Source: Flavobacteriaceae bacterium UBA3591 (GTDB taxonomy: Bacteria > Bacteroidota > Bacteroidia > Flavobacteriales > Flavobacteriaceae). Taken from it: 64,000 nt of DNA. The DNA lies in the NCBI GenBank assembly GCA_002375695.1, contig DFMO01000011.1, forward strand, positions 322,523 to 386,522, given 5' to 3'. Every line of letters starts with the position of its first letter. Position 1 is the first letter of the stretch. The notes beneath the pieces are model-generated. The model was given only the letters and a program-made list of their open reading frames with translations. It was not told the origin of the DNA and made no database searches. Both the position numbers and the translations under genes were made by a program. Of the stretch, positions 41,151 to 50,625 are shown one piece after another.

Positions 41151-43916
41151 TTAAAACCGAACATAGAAATTTACATAATAGGTGGTCCCGTAACCATACC
41201 AGTATTTTGGACCAAAAATTCGCGTCTCGGCCGATGTATCTTCTAATAGCGTTCTATAGTTAGCGCTTCTTCCTTGTTCAAACCCACCCGTTTTATATTC
41301 TTGGTTTAAAATGTTATTAATACTTGCAAAAAACCCAAAGTAGTATTGTTTATATTTCCACGATTTACCGCCTATTACATTAACGAGAAAGTACGAATCA
41401 AACTGCTCTTGTCTTAATAAATCTCGTGCTATATTGGCATCGTAATCATTAAATGGAATGCCATCTGTATCTAAATAAAAATTTGCTGTTCGGGTTAGCG
41501 GAGAAATATCTAAGTATGCGTTTGAAAAATAATTTGTAGTAGCGCCAAACCACCAATATGCTGGGTTTCTATATTCAAAACCTATTTGATATGCTTGTTG
41601 GGGTCCACCAGCTACGCGATAATTTTTTAAACTTGCTTTGCCGTAATCTACTGCTCCATTGGGTACATCGGTAAAATCATCTGAAGTTAAATACAAATTT
41701 GGATTATTGTTATATGTGTATTGGCCGTAAGCTGCCGCAGCTTTTAGCTTTACGGTTGGGGTAATTTGAGTTTCCAGACCCAATTCGCCGCCAATATTTC
41801 GCTTATTAATATTTGTTAAAACCTCCTGAACAAAGGCAGTTGAGGCACTCCGACCCGGAACCGAAATTCCATCGGCGTAATAAAAAGACAGCTCGGCACC
41901 TTCGCGCATTAGGGTATAATAACCCGTGAGGCGCATTTTAGTTTTTGCCGTTCTAAAAAAATAGCTTCCATCGATGGTGAGGTTTTTTTCTGAAGTTAAA
42001 TTGACAACCGTAGCATTATTTTGTCGCGAATTAGAAAATGAATTCCGAAGGGTGGGTGCATTTGTAAAATAGGCGCCATTAACCCCAAAAATATGTCGGC
42101 CAGATAATTTATAAGTGCCGCCCGCTTTTAACCCGTAAAGTGTAAATGCCAATTTTTCGCTTTTGCCGAAAGAATTATCGGGAAAATTTCCGTTTTTAAA
42201 AAGTCCGTTTCGTTGGTAAGCCACACCTCCCAATTTCCCAGCAGCGTAAAAATCTATTTTTGAATACGAAAAATTTCCTTGTACAAAACCATGGTATTCG
42301 GTAGCATTTAAGTTGAAGTTATACTTTATTTTATCGCCTTCATTAGCAATGCGATTGGGGTTGTTTAAATCGCTTTGAGATTCGTCTCCTGTATTAAAAG
42401 TATCCACATCCAAATAACCATATCCGCCCAGCAAATCGATCATACTGGCAAAGTTTTTCGATTTTAAATTTTTAAAATTTAAGGAAGCTGTAAGTGTAAA
42501 GTGATTATTTATTACCGAGTTTAAAATTGTGTTAGCAGAAAGTTGTGTGTCGTCATTTCGGTCTTCATATAAATAATACCGAGCCGTACCAGCATACAAT
42601 AAATTTGTTTCATACAATTGTTGCCAGTCTATCTGGCCATCGTTTACAAATTTTAAATAAGCTCGATAAGCCCCCTCATAATCGGGATTATAGCTATCTG
42701 CCATAAAATAACTGGGCAATTTTTTATAATAGCTAGGGTCGGGATTTGGCACATTATCATAACCCAATCTGCTATTTCCTATTTTCCCAAATTGATAAGC
42801 AAGGTTTGTATTTAGTTGTGAATTTTCAGAAAAATTATAAAAGTGATTTAGCATAATTACGGGTTCTTTCACTTCTTTAATTCTAGAATTGCGTATTTCA
42901 CCCTCCTGTTTCCCCCAGTATGCATTATATCGCGTCCCTTTTAAATCATACACTTCTTGCGTATTGGGTGACGATTTTCCGCGTCTATTTGGTGTGTAAA
43001 AAGCTGTTAAGTTTAAACTATTGCGTTCGTTAAATCTTTTTTCAACGGCAATAAAAAACGAATTTGCATCGTAAAGAGTACCTTCATTAAAACCTTCTTT
43101 TGCAAAGCGCCGCGCCAAAAGCAACGAATATGCCCAACCGTTTGGTAAAAGTCCGCTATTGTAGGAAGCCATCACCCTGCCGCGATAACTTCGATTACTA
43201 GTGGCATAAGATAATCGGCCACCTTTTCTATATTTTGAAGCTCGCATTATAATATTAGTGGTTCCTGCCAAGTCGCCAAAGGTATATTCGTTTGCCGTTA
43301 AGCCCATTGAAAAAACTTGATTGCGTTGCGCATCGTTTAAACCACCCCAATTAGACCAAAGCGGCCTACCGTTGTATAATTTGTTCATTTCAATGCCGTT
43401 GATCAAAACAGTTCCGTGCTCAGAATTATACCCTCTAGGTTTAAAAAAAGTAGCACTAAAGTCGTATGAAGCTGCATTTAAAAAAACATCTTTTGAAGCT
43501 TGTAGTAGTCCCGAAATAGCATACGTTGCACTATCATCACTATCTAATTCATCTTGAGACAGACTTATAACCCCAATTTCTCCTTCAATTTTGGAATAAT
43601 CTAATTGCATTAAAATTGAATTTAAAACTAAGGGAGCATTGGGATTTAATTTGATTGGAATTTTTAACGGCAAGTAATCTTCTTTGGATATTTGTAAAAT
43701 ATATTCTCCGGCCGGAATATTCATTTGCGAAAAGGTGAATTGGCCGTTGGAATCTGAAAATATTGAATTTGAGGTAGCAACTATTGTCACCTTCGCATGG
43801 ACAATAGGTTCGTTGGAATGTGAATCGAGAATTCTACCCGAAATAGCAGTGTTTTGGGAAAAAGTAGAAAATCCACCCAAAATTAAAATACACCCTATAA
43901 AAATGAAAGACTTCAT
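41151..43916 (-). CDS. TonB-dependent receptor with carboxypeptidase-like regulatory domain
   Basis: 921 residues from ATG 43916 (MKSFIFIGCILILGG...FSQ signal). Residues 25-105 are a CarboxypepD_reg-like domain (ISGRILDSHSNEPIVHAKVTI, DSNGQFTFSQMNIPAGEY). A plug-like region follows (KPRGYNSEHGTVLINGIEMN, GRPLWSNWGGLNDAQRNQ), then a long outer-membrane barrel ending in YYVNFYVRF with terminal Phe. It imports a substrate through the outer membrane with TonB energy. Operon with the DUF5689 lipoprotein; a secreted endonuclease/phosphatase-like gene is divergent from it. Substrate unknown. Confidence 0.88.
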   Translation of the reverse strand: MKSFIFIGCILILGGFSTFSQNTAISGRILDSHSNEPIVHAKVTIVATSNSIFSDSNGQFTFSQMNIPAGEYILQISKEDYLPLKIPIKLNPNAPLVLNSILMQLDYSKIEGEIGVISLSQDELDSDDSATYAISGLLQASKDVFLNAASYDFSATFFKPRGYNSEHGTVLINGIEMNKLYNGRPLWSNWGGLNDAQRNQVFSMGLTANEYTFGDLAGTTNIIMRASKYRKGGRLSYATSNRSYRGRVMASYNSGLLPNGWAYSLLLARRFAKEGFNEGTLYDANSFFIAVEKRFNERNSLNLTAFYTPNRRGKSSPNTQEVYDLKGTRYNAYWGKQEGEIRNSRIKEVKEPVIMLNHFYNFSENSQLNTNLAYQFGKIGNSRLGYDNVPNPDPSYYKKLPSYFMADSYNPDYEGAYRAYLKFVNDGQIDWQQLYETNLLYAGTARYYLYEDRNDDTQLSANTILNSVINNHFTLTASLNFKNLKSKNFASMIDLLGGYGYLDVDTFNTGDESQSDLNNPNRIANEGDKIKYNFNLNATEYHGFVQGNFSYSKIDFYAAGKLGGVAYQRNGLFKNGNFPDNSFGKSEKLAFTLYGLKAGGTYKLSGRHIFGVNGAYFTNAPTLRNSFSNSRQNNATVVNLTSEKNLTIDGSYFFRTAKTKMRLTGYYTLMREGAELSFYYADGISVPGRSASTAFVQEVLTNINKRNIGGELGLETQITPTVKLKAAAAYGQYTYNNNPNLYLTSDDFTDVPNGAVDYGKASLKNYRVAGGPQQAYQIGFEYRNPAYWWFGATTNYFSNAYLDISPLTRTANFYLDTDGIPFNDYDANIARDLLRQEQFDSYFLVNVIGGKSWKYKQYYFGFFASINNILNQEYKTGGFEQGRSANYRTLLEDTSAETRIFGPKYWYGYGTTYYVNFYVRF

Positions 43917-44029
43917 TTTTAAATACAAATTTATCTGGGTGATAATTCAGGCAAAGTTTATAAATTTAATACTTATTTTGAATTATTTGTAATTTTTTAG
44001 TTAATTTTTTACCTCCTGTTAATTTATTA

Positions 44030-45082
44030 ATGAAGATGAGGCGGCTATTTTTAATATTTATTTATTCAATCAACATATGTTTTGCGTTTTCTCAATCGGA
44101 AAAGCAGTATAAAATTCACACTGTGGCATTTTATAATTTGGAGAATTTATTTGACTATGAGGACGATCCGTACACTTTTGATGATGACCGCACGCCCGAA
44201 GGGAAAGATCATTGGACAGAAGAGTTATACAGTGCCAAGTTGGCTAATATGGCTAAGGTTATTTCAGAAATAGGAAGCGACATTACTGGCACCACTCCAA
44301 CTATTATTGGGGTTTGCGAAATTGAAAATAGACGGGTACTCGAAGATCTCTTAAATCAAGAACCTTTGCTTTTAAGTAACTATGGCATTGTACATTTTGA
44401 CAGCCCAGATAGAAGAGGAATTGATGTAGCCCTACTCTACAAAAAGCGGGTATTTACACCAAGTAATTACAAAGCATTTGAACTTTTAATTTTTGACAAT
44501 GAAGATTTGAGCAAAAGAATTTACACCCGCGATCAATTATTGGTAAGCGGAACGTTGGAGGATGAAATGATACATTTAATTATTAACCATTGGCCTTCGC
44601 GCCGTGGTGGAGAAGAACGAAGTAGACCAAAACGTTTAAAAGCTGCCGCATTAAACAGAAAAATAATAGACTCACTATTTAGCGATAACCCATACGCGAA
44701 AATTATTACGATGGGCGATTTAAATGACGACCCAATATACCCTAGCATTAAAAAGGTACTGAATGCTAAAGGAAATAAAACCAATTTACAAATAAAACAG
44801 CTTTATAATCCTATGGAAAAGCTATATAAAAAAGGTGAAGGAACCTTGGCATATAGAGATGGTTGGAATCTTTTTGACCAGATTATTCTATCTTCAGAAT
44901 TTATAAAAAACGACTATAGCAGCTATCGTTTTTACAAGGCAGGAATATTCAATAAACGCTATTTAACCACTCCAAAAGGCAAATACAAAGGGTATCCGTT
45001 TAGAAGCTTTACCAATGGGTATACGGGAGGTTATAGCGATCACTTTCCAGTCTTTATATACCTGATTAAAGAGAAAAACTAA
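44030..45082 (+). CDS. Secreted endonuclease/exonuclease/phosphatase-family protein
   Basis: 350 residues with signal peptide (ending FAFSQ, about residue 22). DNase I-like fold: VAFYNLENLFD (31-41), GVCEIEN with the metal-binding Glu, LIINHWPSRRGG with the catalytic His, MGDLNDDP with Asp/Asn, and the terminal GYSDHFPVFIYL with Asp-His. All metal and catalytic residues of the family are present. It is divergent from the TonB receptor and DUF5689 lipoprotein. Together they look like a set for using extracellular nucleic acid or phosphate esters. A strong terminator follows two bases after the stop. Confidence 0.88.
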   Translation: MKMRRLFLIFIYSINICFAFSQSEKQYKIHTVAFYNLENLFDYEDDPYTFDDDRTPEGKDHWTEELYSAKLANMAKVISEIGSDITGTTPTIIGVCEIENRRVLEDLLNQEPLLLSNYGIVHFDSPDRRGIDVALLYKKRVFTPSNYKAFELLIFDNEDLSKRIYTRDQLLVSGTLEDEMIHLIINHWPSRRGGEERSRPKRLKAAALNRKIIDSLFSDNPYAKIITMGDLNDDPIYPSIKKVLNAKGNKTNLQIKQLYNPMEKLYKKGEGTLAYRDGWNLFDQIILSSEFIKNDYSSYRFYKAGIFNKRYLTTPKGKYKGYPFRSFTNGYTGGYSDHFPVFIYLIKEKN

Positions 45083-45083
45083 T

Positions 45084-45114
45084 AAAAAAAGCGCTCGAAA
45101 CGAGCGCTTTTTTT
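45084..45114 (+). terminator. Terminator after the endonuclease gene
   Basis: Perfect AAAAAAAGCGCTCG / CGAGCGCTTTTTTT hairpin with a three-A loop. A and T runs on both sides would serve both convergent genes. Confidence 0.9.
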
Positions 45115-45130
45115 ATAATTTAGTCAAGGG

Positions 45131-45571
45131 TTAAAACCATTGACTCCAAGGAATTCTACTTAACATCAACACCAACCCGATTGTATAAAATATAGCTAAT
45201 GTTTTAAACTTTTTGTGAGAAAGCAAGTTCTTTTTGTGTTTTGAGTACCCAATGGTTATTAAAACAACTGTTAGTATCATTACAAATGGATGCTCTACTG
45301 CGTACAGTCTAAATTCAGAATTTTTCATAACAACGCCCATTCCCGAGTTGGTAATATTTTGTAAACCAAGGGGTGAAATAAAATAAAGTATTAAACCAAT
45401 TAATACTTGAATGTGCGTAACAATAAGTGCAAAAAGTGATATTCTAAAATCTTTTGCGCCGTATTCTCTTTTTGAAAATAACCCGGCAAGGGCATTAAAA
45501 GTAGCCAATAAAACTATTAACAGTACTAAATAGGCCCAGTAGGAGTGAACAAATTGGAAAACAGTATACAT
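45131..45571 (-). CDS. Four-helix membrane protein (cytochrome b-like)
   Basis: 146 residues with four hydrophobic helices (about 9-32, 42-66, 92-110 and 124-141). His residues lie in or near helices (FVHSYWAYL, VTHIQVLIGLILYF, VEHPFVMI), the pattern that leads such proteins to be labelled cytochrome b in Flavobacteria. No clear haem-ligand pair can be proven by eye. Single gene, short, with a likely own promoter. Confidence 0.55.
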   Translation of the reverse strand: MYTVFQFVHSYWAYLVLLIVLLATFNALAGLFSKREYGAKDFRISLFALIVTHIQVLIGLILYFISPLGLQNITNSGMGVVMKNSEFRLYAVEHPFVMILTVVLITIGYSKHKKNLLSHKKFKTLAIFYTIGLVLMLSRIPWSQWF

Positions 45572-45591
45572 AAGTTATATTTTTTAAAGAC

Positions 45592-45599
45592 CAAAGATA
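45592..45599 (-). promoter_or_regulatory. Probable -7 box of the four-helix protein gene
   Basis: TATCTTTG on the minus strand, 21 bases before the ATG. A TTTG box was not seen. Confidence 0.4.
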
Positions 45600-45611
45600 A
45601 GATTTAATTAT

Positions 45612-45646
45612 AAAAAAAATGCCTCAAAAAATTGAGGCATTTTTAA
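45612..45646 (-). terminator. Terminator after the second TonB receptor
   Basis: AAAAATGCCTCAA / TTGAGGCATTTTT hairpin. Read on the minus strand it ends in a T run, 19 bases after the receptor stop. Confidence 0.85.
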
Positions 45647-45664
45647 TAAAACAATATGTTTTTT

Positions 45665-48286
45665 TTAGAAGTCGTAACGTAAGCTTGCGTTCCAAGTTCT
45701 ACCATTTCCGTAGTAGTACCCGAAAGCATCTTTTTGGCTTAAGTACATTTCGTTTGTAACGTTGTAAACGTTAGCACGTACTGTAAAGTCTTGTCCTCCA
45801 AAATCAAATTTGTAAGTAATACCAGCATCTAATACACTGTAAGGGCTAAGACGTTCTGCTTGGTAAACTTCGTTGTTTTGTGAAGCGGCAACAACATCTC
45901 TTGCATTTACAAAACCGTAAAGGTCTGAGTAGATATTGTAATCTGCATCTACACTTAATCCACCAATTACGTTGTATTTAAATCCGAAACCAAACGATGT
46001 TTGCGGTGCGTTACCAATTTTAGTTCCCGTTAAGTTAACTTCACCTTCTTGTAATAAGTTGTTAGTTTCATCTTCTCTAGTTTCAAATGGCGTTGTTCCA
46101 TCGTACTTCCAGTTTCCAATACTACCAAATGCACGGAACATAAAGTCGCTTGAGTAACGGTATTTACCTTCAAACTCAAATCCTTTGTGCACTTGAGTAA
46201 TGTTTGTAAATCTTTGGTAACGGTCTACTTGCTCAATTGGGTTAGTTGAATTTGGGTCACCTTCAATAAAGCTACCTCCTAAGAATCTGTTACCCCAGCT
46301 AGTGTAATACCCGTTTAAGTCTAAGCTAAACTTACCAGCACGAAGTCTGTATCCTGCTTCTAAACCAATAATTTCTTCGTTTTCAATTTCATTTTCACCT
46401 TGTAGAATGTAATTAGAATTTCTAACATCCTCAAAAATGTTATCTAAGAAAGGTTGTCTTGAGTAGTAACCTGCATTTACGAACAATGTATTATCTGGAA
46501 TAAAAGTATACCCCATACCTCCTTTAAGGTTGTATCCAATTTTGTTTACTTTATCAGACTTACCAAGACCGTCTACACCTTCAACTTCACTTCCTGGTGC
46601 ACGACCTTCTCTTTGGTAGCTCTGTGTAGATACAGCTCCTTGAACGAATGCTGAAAAGTTATCTGTTTTGTACTCAGCTTGTCCAAATCCACCAATGTAG
46701 TTGATGTTTTCAGAGTAGTCATAAGAATAACGCTGACCCTCATCGGCAGAGTTAAATAGTGCAGACCAAGGGTTCGCTTCAAAAGTTTCGGTTAACACGT
46801 AGTCATCGCCACGTACGCCGTCATAGCCAAAGTTATCGGCAAAACCTTGAAGACCCAACAAGTCGTTTAATTGACGGAAGTGAGTACCTCTATAAAAACG
46901 TGCATCTACTCCAACATTTACAGTAAAGCTTTCACTTAGCTCACTTTCAAGATTTGATAAGAAACCAAACCAGTTGTGGTTGTTTACAGACATTCTTCTT
47001 ACTACAGATCCCAAACCGTAGCTACCAATTCCATTATCGGCACCTGCAATGTTGTTTTCTTCAATAGCATTAAAATCTACTTGACCGTAGTTGTCTCTTA
47101 CAATGTTTCTTGAGCTTCCTAATGGACCAGTTCCACCACCACGTCCAAATGATGCATATAATACTGAAGAAAGGGTAGTTTTTTCAGTCATAGTCCAATC
47201 CCAGTTAAGGTTAACGATTGGCTTGTGGTAGTAATTTCTTCTAAAAGTATAACGCTCTCCATTATAGAAACCAGAGTTACCATTGTAACGCTTACCGTAT
47301 CTAGCATATGTTTCTAAATCGTCAGAGAAGTTTTGGTCGTGCCATTGTGGAGCACCAGTCAATAAAAAGTTGAAAGAGTGCGTATCATTAGGCACATAAC
47401 CAACACCTATAAAATAGTTTTGTCCTTGACCGGCAGTACCGTCAGAATATTTTCTGTGTGCTTGCCAGTGATCGAATAAAAATGAGTACGCCCATTTTCC
47501 TTTTAAACCAGAATCGTAACTAATTGTACCTTTAAAATAGCTATCGTTACCAGTCATAAAACGTGCAAATCCGCCTTCTTTTCTTCCAGCTGCACGCGAA
47601 ATAATATTTACAGTACCACCTACAGAAGAAATAGCAAGTTTAGAAGAACCTAAACCACGCTGTACCTGAATAGCGTTTGCAACGTCTGACATACCAGACC
47701 AGTTAGACCAGTACATTTTTCCGTCTTCCATCCCGTTAATAGGCTGACCATTTAATAAGAAAGCCGTGTTTGTTTGATCGAAACCACGTAAGAACATTTG
47801 AGAATCACCGAAACCTCCGGCTTGGTTAGACACGTACACACTTGGCGTACTTTTTACCGCCTCTGGAAACTCTACGTTACCAACAGCTTTAGCTTGGATT
47901 TCAGCAGTTGTAATAGTTGAAACAGCAATAGGAGTTTGACGATCCTTTGCAAGGTCAATAATACCTCGTCCAACAATAACTACTTCTTCAAGCGCATCGG
48001 CATCTACTGTAATTTTAATGTTACCAACAGACCCTCCGTTAAAAGGAACTGTAGCAGCCATATAACCAATATAAGTTATAGTAAGTGTACCCGAGTTTGC
48101 TGAAGTTTCTAAAGTGAAATTTCCATCGAAATCGGTAATGGCACCGTTTGAAGTACCAGTCTCAACCACATTGGCTCCTGCCAGCGGGGTGTTTGTTTCA
48201 GAATCGATTACTGTTCCAGTAACCGTGGATTGTGAAAAAGCGACAACGCCGCTTAGTAAAAAAACAAGAAATAAAAACTTTCTCAT
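45665..48286 (-). CDS. TonB-dependent receptor
   Basis: 873 residues from ATG 48286 (MRKFLFLVFLLSG...FSQ signal); the 20 codons upstream overlap the promoter and are excluded. Carboxypeptidase-regulatory-like domain (TVTGTVIDSETNTPLAGANVV, DFDGNFTLE), then a plug with DLAKDRQTPIAVSTIT, FPEAVKSTPSVYVSNQAGGFG and MFLRGFDQTNTAFLLNGQPI, then a long barrel ending NASLRYDF. No susD-like gene is adjacent, so polysaccharide import of the SusCD kind is unlikely. Transcribed alone from a good promoter. Substrate unknown. Confidence 0.9.
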   Translation of the reverse strand: MRKFLFLVFLLSGVVAFSQSTVTGTVIDSETNTPLAGANVVETGTSNGAITDFDGNFTLETSANSGTLTITYIGYMAATVPFNGGSVGNIKITVDADALEEVVIVGRGIIDLAKDRQTPIAVSTITTAEIQAKAVGNVEFPEAVKSTPSVYVSNQAGGFGDSQMFLRGFDQTNTAFLLNGQPINGMEDGKMYWSNWSGMSDVANAIQVQRGLGSSKLAISSVGGTVNIISRAAGRKEGGFARFMTGNDSYFKGTISYDSGLKGKWAYSFLFDHWQAHRKYSDGTAGQGQNYFIGVGYVPNDTHSFNFLLTGAPQWHDQNFSDDLETYARYGKRYNGNSGFYNGERYTFRRNYYHKPIVNLNWDWTMTEKTTLSSVLYASFGRGGGTGPLGSSRNIVRDNYGQVDFNAIEENNIAGADNGIGSYGLGSVVRRMSVNNHNWFGFLSNLESELSESFTVNVGVDARFYRGTHFRQLNDLLGLQGFADNFGYDGVRGDDYVLTETFEANPWSALFNSADEGQRYSYDYSENINYIGGFGQAEYKTDNFSAFVQGAVSTQSYQREGRAPGSEVEGVDGLGKSDKVNKIGYNLKGGMGYTFIPDNTLFVNAGYYSRQPFLDNIFEDVRNSNYILQGENEIENEEIIGLEAGYRLRAGKFSLDLNGYYTSWGNRFLGGSFIEGDPNSTNPIEQVDRYQRFTNITQVHKGFEFEGKYRYSSDFMFRAFGSIGNWKYDGTTPFETREDETNNLLQEGEVNLTGTKIGNAPQTSFGFGFKYNVIGGLSVDADYNIYSDLYGFVNARDVVAASQNNEVYQAERLSPYSVLDAGITYKFDFGGQDFTVRANVYNVTNEMYLSQKDAFGYYYGNGRTWNASLRYDF

Positions 48287-48314
48287 GAATTTGGTTTTTG
48301 GGTTAAATTTTTTG

Positions 48315-48347
48315 CAAAAATACAATCTTATATCATTTCTAGCCAAT
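48315..48347 (-). promoter_or_regulatory. Promoter of the second TonB receptor gene
   Basis: ATTG (48344-48347, one mismatch to TTTG), 21-base spacer, TATTTTTG (48315-48322) on the minus strand, 28 bases before the ATG. Confidence 0.6.
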
Positions 48348-48473
48348 AAAATCCATTAAGAAATTATTAAGAGAAATTAGATTGATTAAAGATAAAATTT
48401 AAACCTTAAATCCTTGAAAATGGAGACTTTAGTTAATAACAAGGTTATTAACATATTAAGTTTAAGTTAAAAA

Positions 48474-49697
48474 TTAGAAGGTAATACAGTCTAATTTTTC
48501 TTTAAGAGGGCCTAATTTAGCGAAATATTCTGCTCGCAAATCTGCCGAAAGTGGCTCGGCCATCGGGGTTTTTTCCTTAAATGGATCTACTTGTTTTCCA
48601 TTTTTCCAAAATCGATAACAAACATGAGGGCCACTGGTGTTTCCAGTCATCCCTATCCACCCAATTACATCGCCTTGCTTTACAAATTGACCCACTTTTA
48701 CATTTCTAGCTTTCATATGTAAATACTGGGTTTCATAGGTACCATTATGTCTAATTTTAACATAGTTGCCATTTCCACCGCGTCTTTCCGACTTTGTAAC
48801 AACCCCATCGGCGGTAGCCAAAATGGGAGTACCAATAGCGGCAGCAAAATCGGTTCCGCGATGCGGGCGCAATTTAAAACCGTAATACTTAATCCTTCTG
48901 TTTAGGTTAAATCGTGAGGAAATTCTACTAAATTTCACAGGTGATTGTAAAAACGCTCTTCTTAAGTTATTGGCAGTTTCATCATAATAACCCGATACGT
49001 TTTTTAATGAATCTGAAGAAAACTTAAATGCATACAGTGGTTTTCCGTGGTGCTCAAAATAGGCTGCCTTAATTTCGTGTAATCCCGCCGGAATAGTATC
49101 GTCAATAAACTTTTCAGTATAAACCACTTTAAAACGGTCTCCCGCTTGTAACTTAAAAAAGTTGATTGTCCAGGCATATATATTTGCCAACTCATCAGTC
49201 ATATACGGACTCAAGTTTTGCTCTTCCATAGTTGCAGAAAGTGAACTTGTAATAACCCCCGAAGCTTCCCTCTCTTGAAAACTCACAGGTTTTTTATTGT
49301 TGTAGATTGAAAGCGTATCTCTAAAATCTACTACGGCATAATCTACTTTATTGGTTTCATAAATAAAAACCTGAGTTGTATTTAAGCTATCTTTTGAATT
49401 TAGAAGAACGTACGGTTTTCCCACTCGAATTCTACGCACATCAAAACTATCGCGAAATTTTGTCGCTACATTCATAATTTTATCGTGAGAAACTCCATTG
49501 GCATATAAAATATCACCAAAAGTATCTCCTTTTCGAATGGTGTCGCGCACTACAACAAAGTCATTAAGATTATATCCGTACTGCTTAAAAACTGGATCTG
49601 CTGTAATATTATTGGCAGCAAGTGTTTCAACTTTTGGTTTTTCGCAGGCGGTAGTAACAATAATTATGGCTAGAGCGGCAAAAATGAACTTTTTCAA
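48474..49697 (-). CDS. M23 (LytM-type) peptidase lipoprotein
   Basis: 407 residues. Lipobox TTAC (Cys18). Residues 40-230 are an N-terminal region with LysM/opacity-factor-like features (VRDTIRKGDTFGDILYANGVS), then the M23 domain (about 275-375). Zinc ligands His279 and Asp283 are in HRGTDFA, and His327 in YLHM. The last motif, normally HxH, reads His358-Val-Cys360 (GPHVCYRFWKNGKQVDP), so the third zinc ligand is Cys. Family members cut peptidoglycan cross-links. Anchored at the periplasmic face. A DUF3108 gene lies 32 bases upstream on the same strand. Confidence 0.85.
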   Translation of the reverse strand: MKKFIFAALAIIIVTTACEKPKVETLAANNITADPVFKQYGYNLNDFVVVRDTIRKGDTFGDILYANGVSHDKIMNVATKFRDSFDVRRIRVGKPYVLLNSKDSLNTTQVFIYETNKVDYAVVDFRDTLSIYNNKKPVSFQEREASGVITSSLSATMEEQNLSPYMTDELANIYAWTINFFKLQAGDRFKVVYTEKFIDDTIPAGLHEIKAAYFEHHGKPLYAFKFSSDSLKNVSGYYDETANNLRRAFLQSPVKFSRISSRFNLNRRIKYYGFKLRPHRGTDFAAAIGTPILATADGVVTKSERRGGNGNYVKIRHNGTYETQYLHMKARNVKVGQFVKQGDVIGWIGMTGNTSGPHVCYRFWKNGKQVDPFKEKTPMAEPLSADLRAEYFAKLGPLKEKLDCITF

Positions 49698-49729
49698 TAC
49701 TTGGGGGAATTTTTGGGTACTAATTATTT

Positions 49730-50503
49730 TTAATCTGCAATTATTTTAAAGGAGTGTTGCAATCCTTTGAACTCTGTTAATGTAGCTTTTAGAGAACCAA
49801 CAGCCAAATCGGCCTTAATCAATAACGGTATTTTGTTCTTATCATTACTAACCCAGACAGTTAGACTTTCTTTTTCTTTAAAAACGCGACCCGATTGAAC
49901 AAAGGGTCTAAATACAAGTGTGCTAACACGGCCAAAATTAGTATCTAAAATCTCTTTTCCAAGAAATTTTAGCCTGAATTTGTAATTTTCTTTATCAAAA
50001 AACATATTTATCTCGATAACTTCACCAACTTGAATTTTTTCGCTGTTTAAATGATTTCGAAGATAATAAAATGCCGAAATCATATCTTGTGTTCCTTTTG
50101 GGAACGAAAAAACGGCCGTTTCATTGTGTTTATTATCCTTAACTGTAGCTTTTTTTAAATCGTGATTAAAGTTTATCTCAATGTCTTTTGTATACCCACC
50201 TTCGTTAATCTTTCGAATAAAATAATAAGGTATATCTTTTTCCTTATCAATATAGGATTGATAGTCGTCTTCAACTTTAAAAAACCATTTAGACAATCCC
50301 ACAGTTTCACCAAATCCTTTTACGTGAAAAACTTCTTTACCGTTAAAAGTGGCATTATTAACATTTAAAGTAGCATAACCTGCTGTTACAAAACCATAGT
50401 GAACGCGAAATTTAAAATACTCGCCATGGCCATAAGACCGTTCCTGTGCCAAAACTGCAAAGGAATTGGTTAGTAAAAATAAAATCGCGAACAGCTTCTT
50501 CAT
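49730..50503 (-). CDS. Secreted DUF3108 protein
   Basis: 257 residues. Signal peptide to about residue 19 (VLAQE). DUF3108 features: GEYFKFRVHYGFVTAGYATLNV, HVKGFGETVGLSKWFFKVEDDYQSYI, KGTQDMISAFYYLRN and a terminal LTEFKGLQ. The fold is a lipid-binding-like beta structure in relatives, but the role is unknown. It precedes the M23 peptidase gene by 32 bases in the same direction, so the two probably act together at the envelope. Confidence 0.8.
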   Translation of the reverse strand: MKKLFAILFLLTNSFAVLAQERSYGHGEYFKFRVHYGFVTAGYATLNVNNATFNGKEVFHVKGFGETVGLSKWFFKVEDDYQSYIDKEKDIPYYFIRKINEGGYTKDIEINFNHDLKKATVKDNKHNETAVFSFPKGTQDMISAFYYLRNHLNSEKIQVGEVIEINMFFDKENYKFRLKFLGKEILDTNFGRVSTLVFRPFVQSGRVFKEKESLTVWVSNDKNKIPLLIKADLAVGSLKATLTEFKGLQHSFKIIAD

Positions 50504-50575
50504 AGTTTTAAAAATAGCATAATTTTAATGAGAGCTGAGTGGAATACAACTACCATTCCAAAAAAAACAAATAAA

Positions 50576-50610
50576 GAAACCCCCAAAACCTTTTACGTAG
50601 TGGGGGTTTC
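50576..50610 (-). terminator. Terminator after hppD
   Basis: GAAACCCCCA / TGGGGGTTTC with a 15-base loop, followed on the minus strand by a T-rich run; 16 bases after the hppD stop. Confidence 0.75.
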
Positions 50611-50625
50611 ATTTTAAAAATAAAA

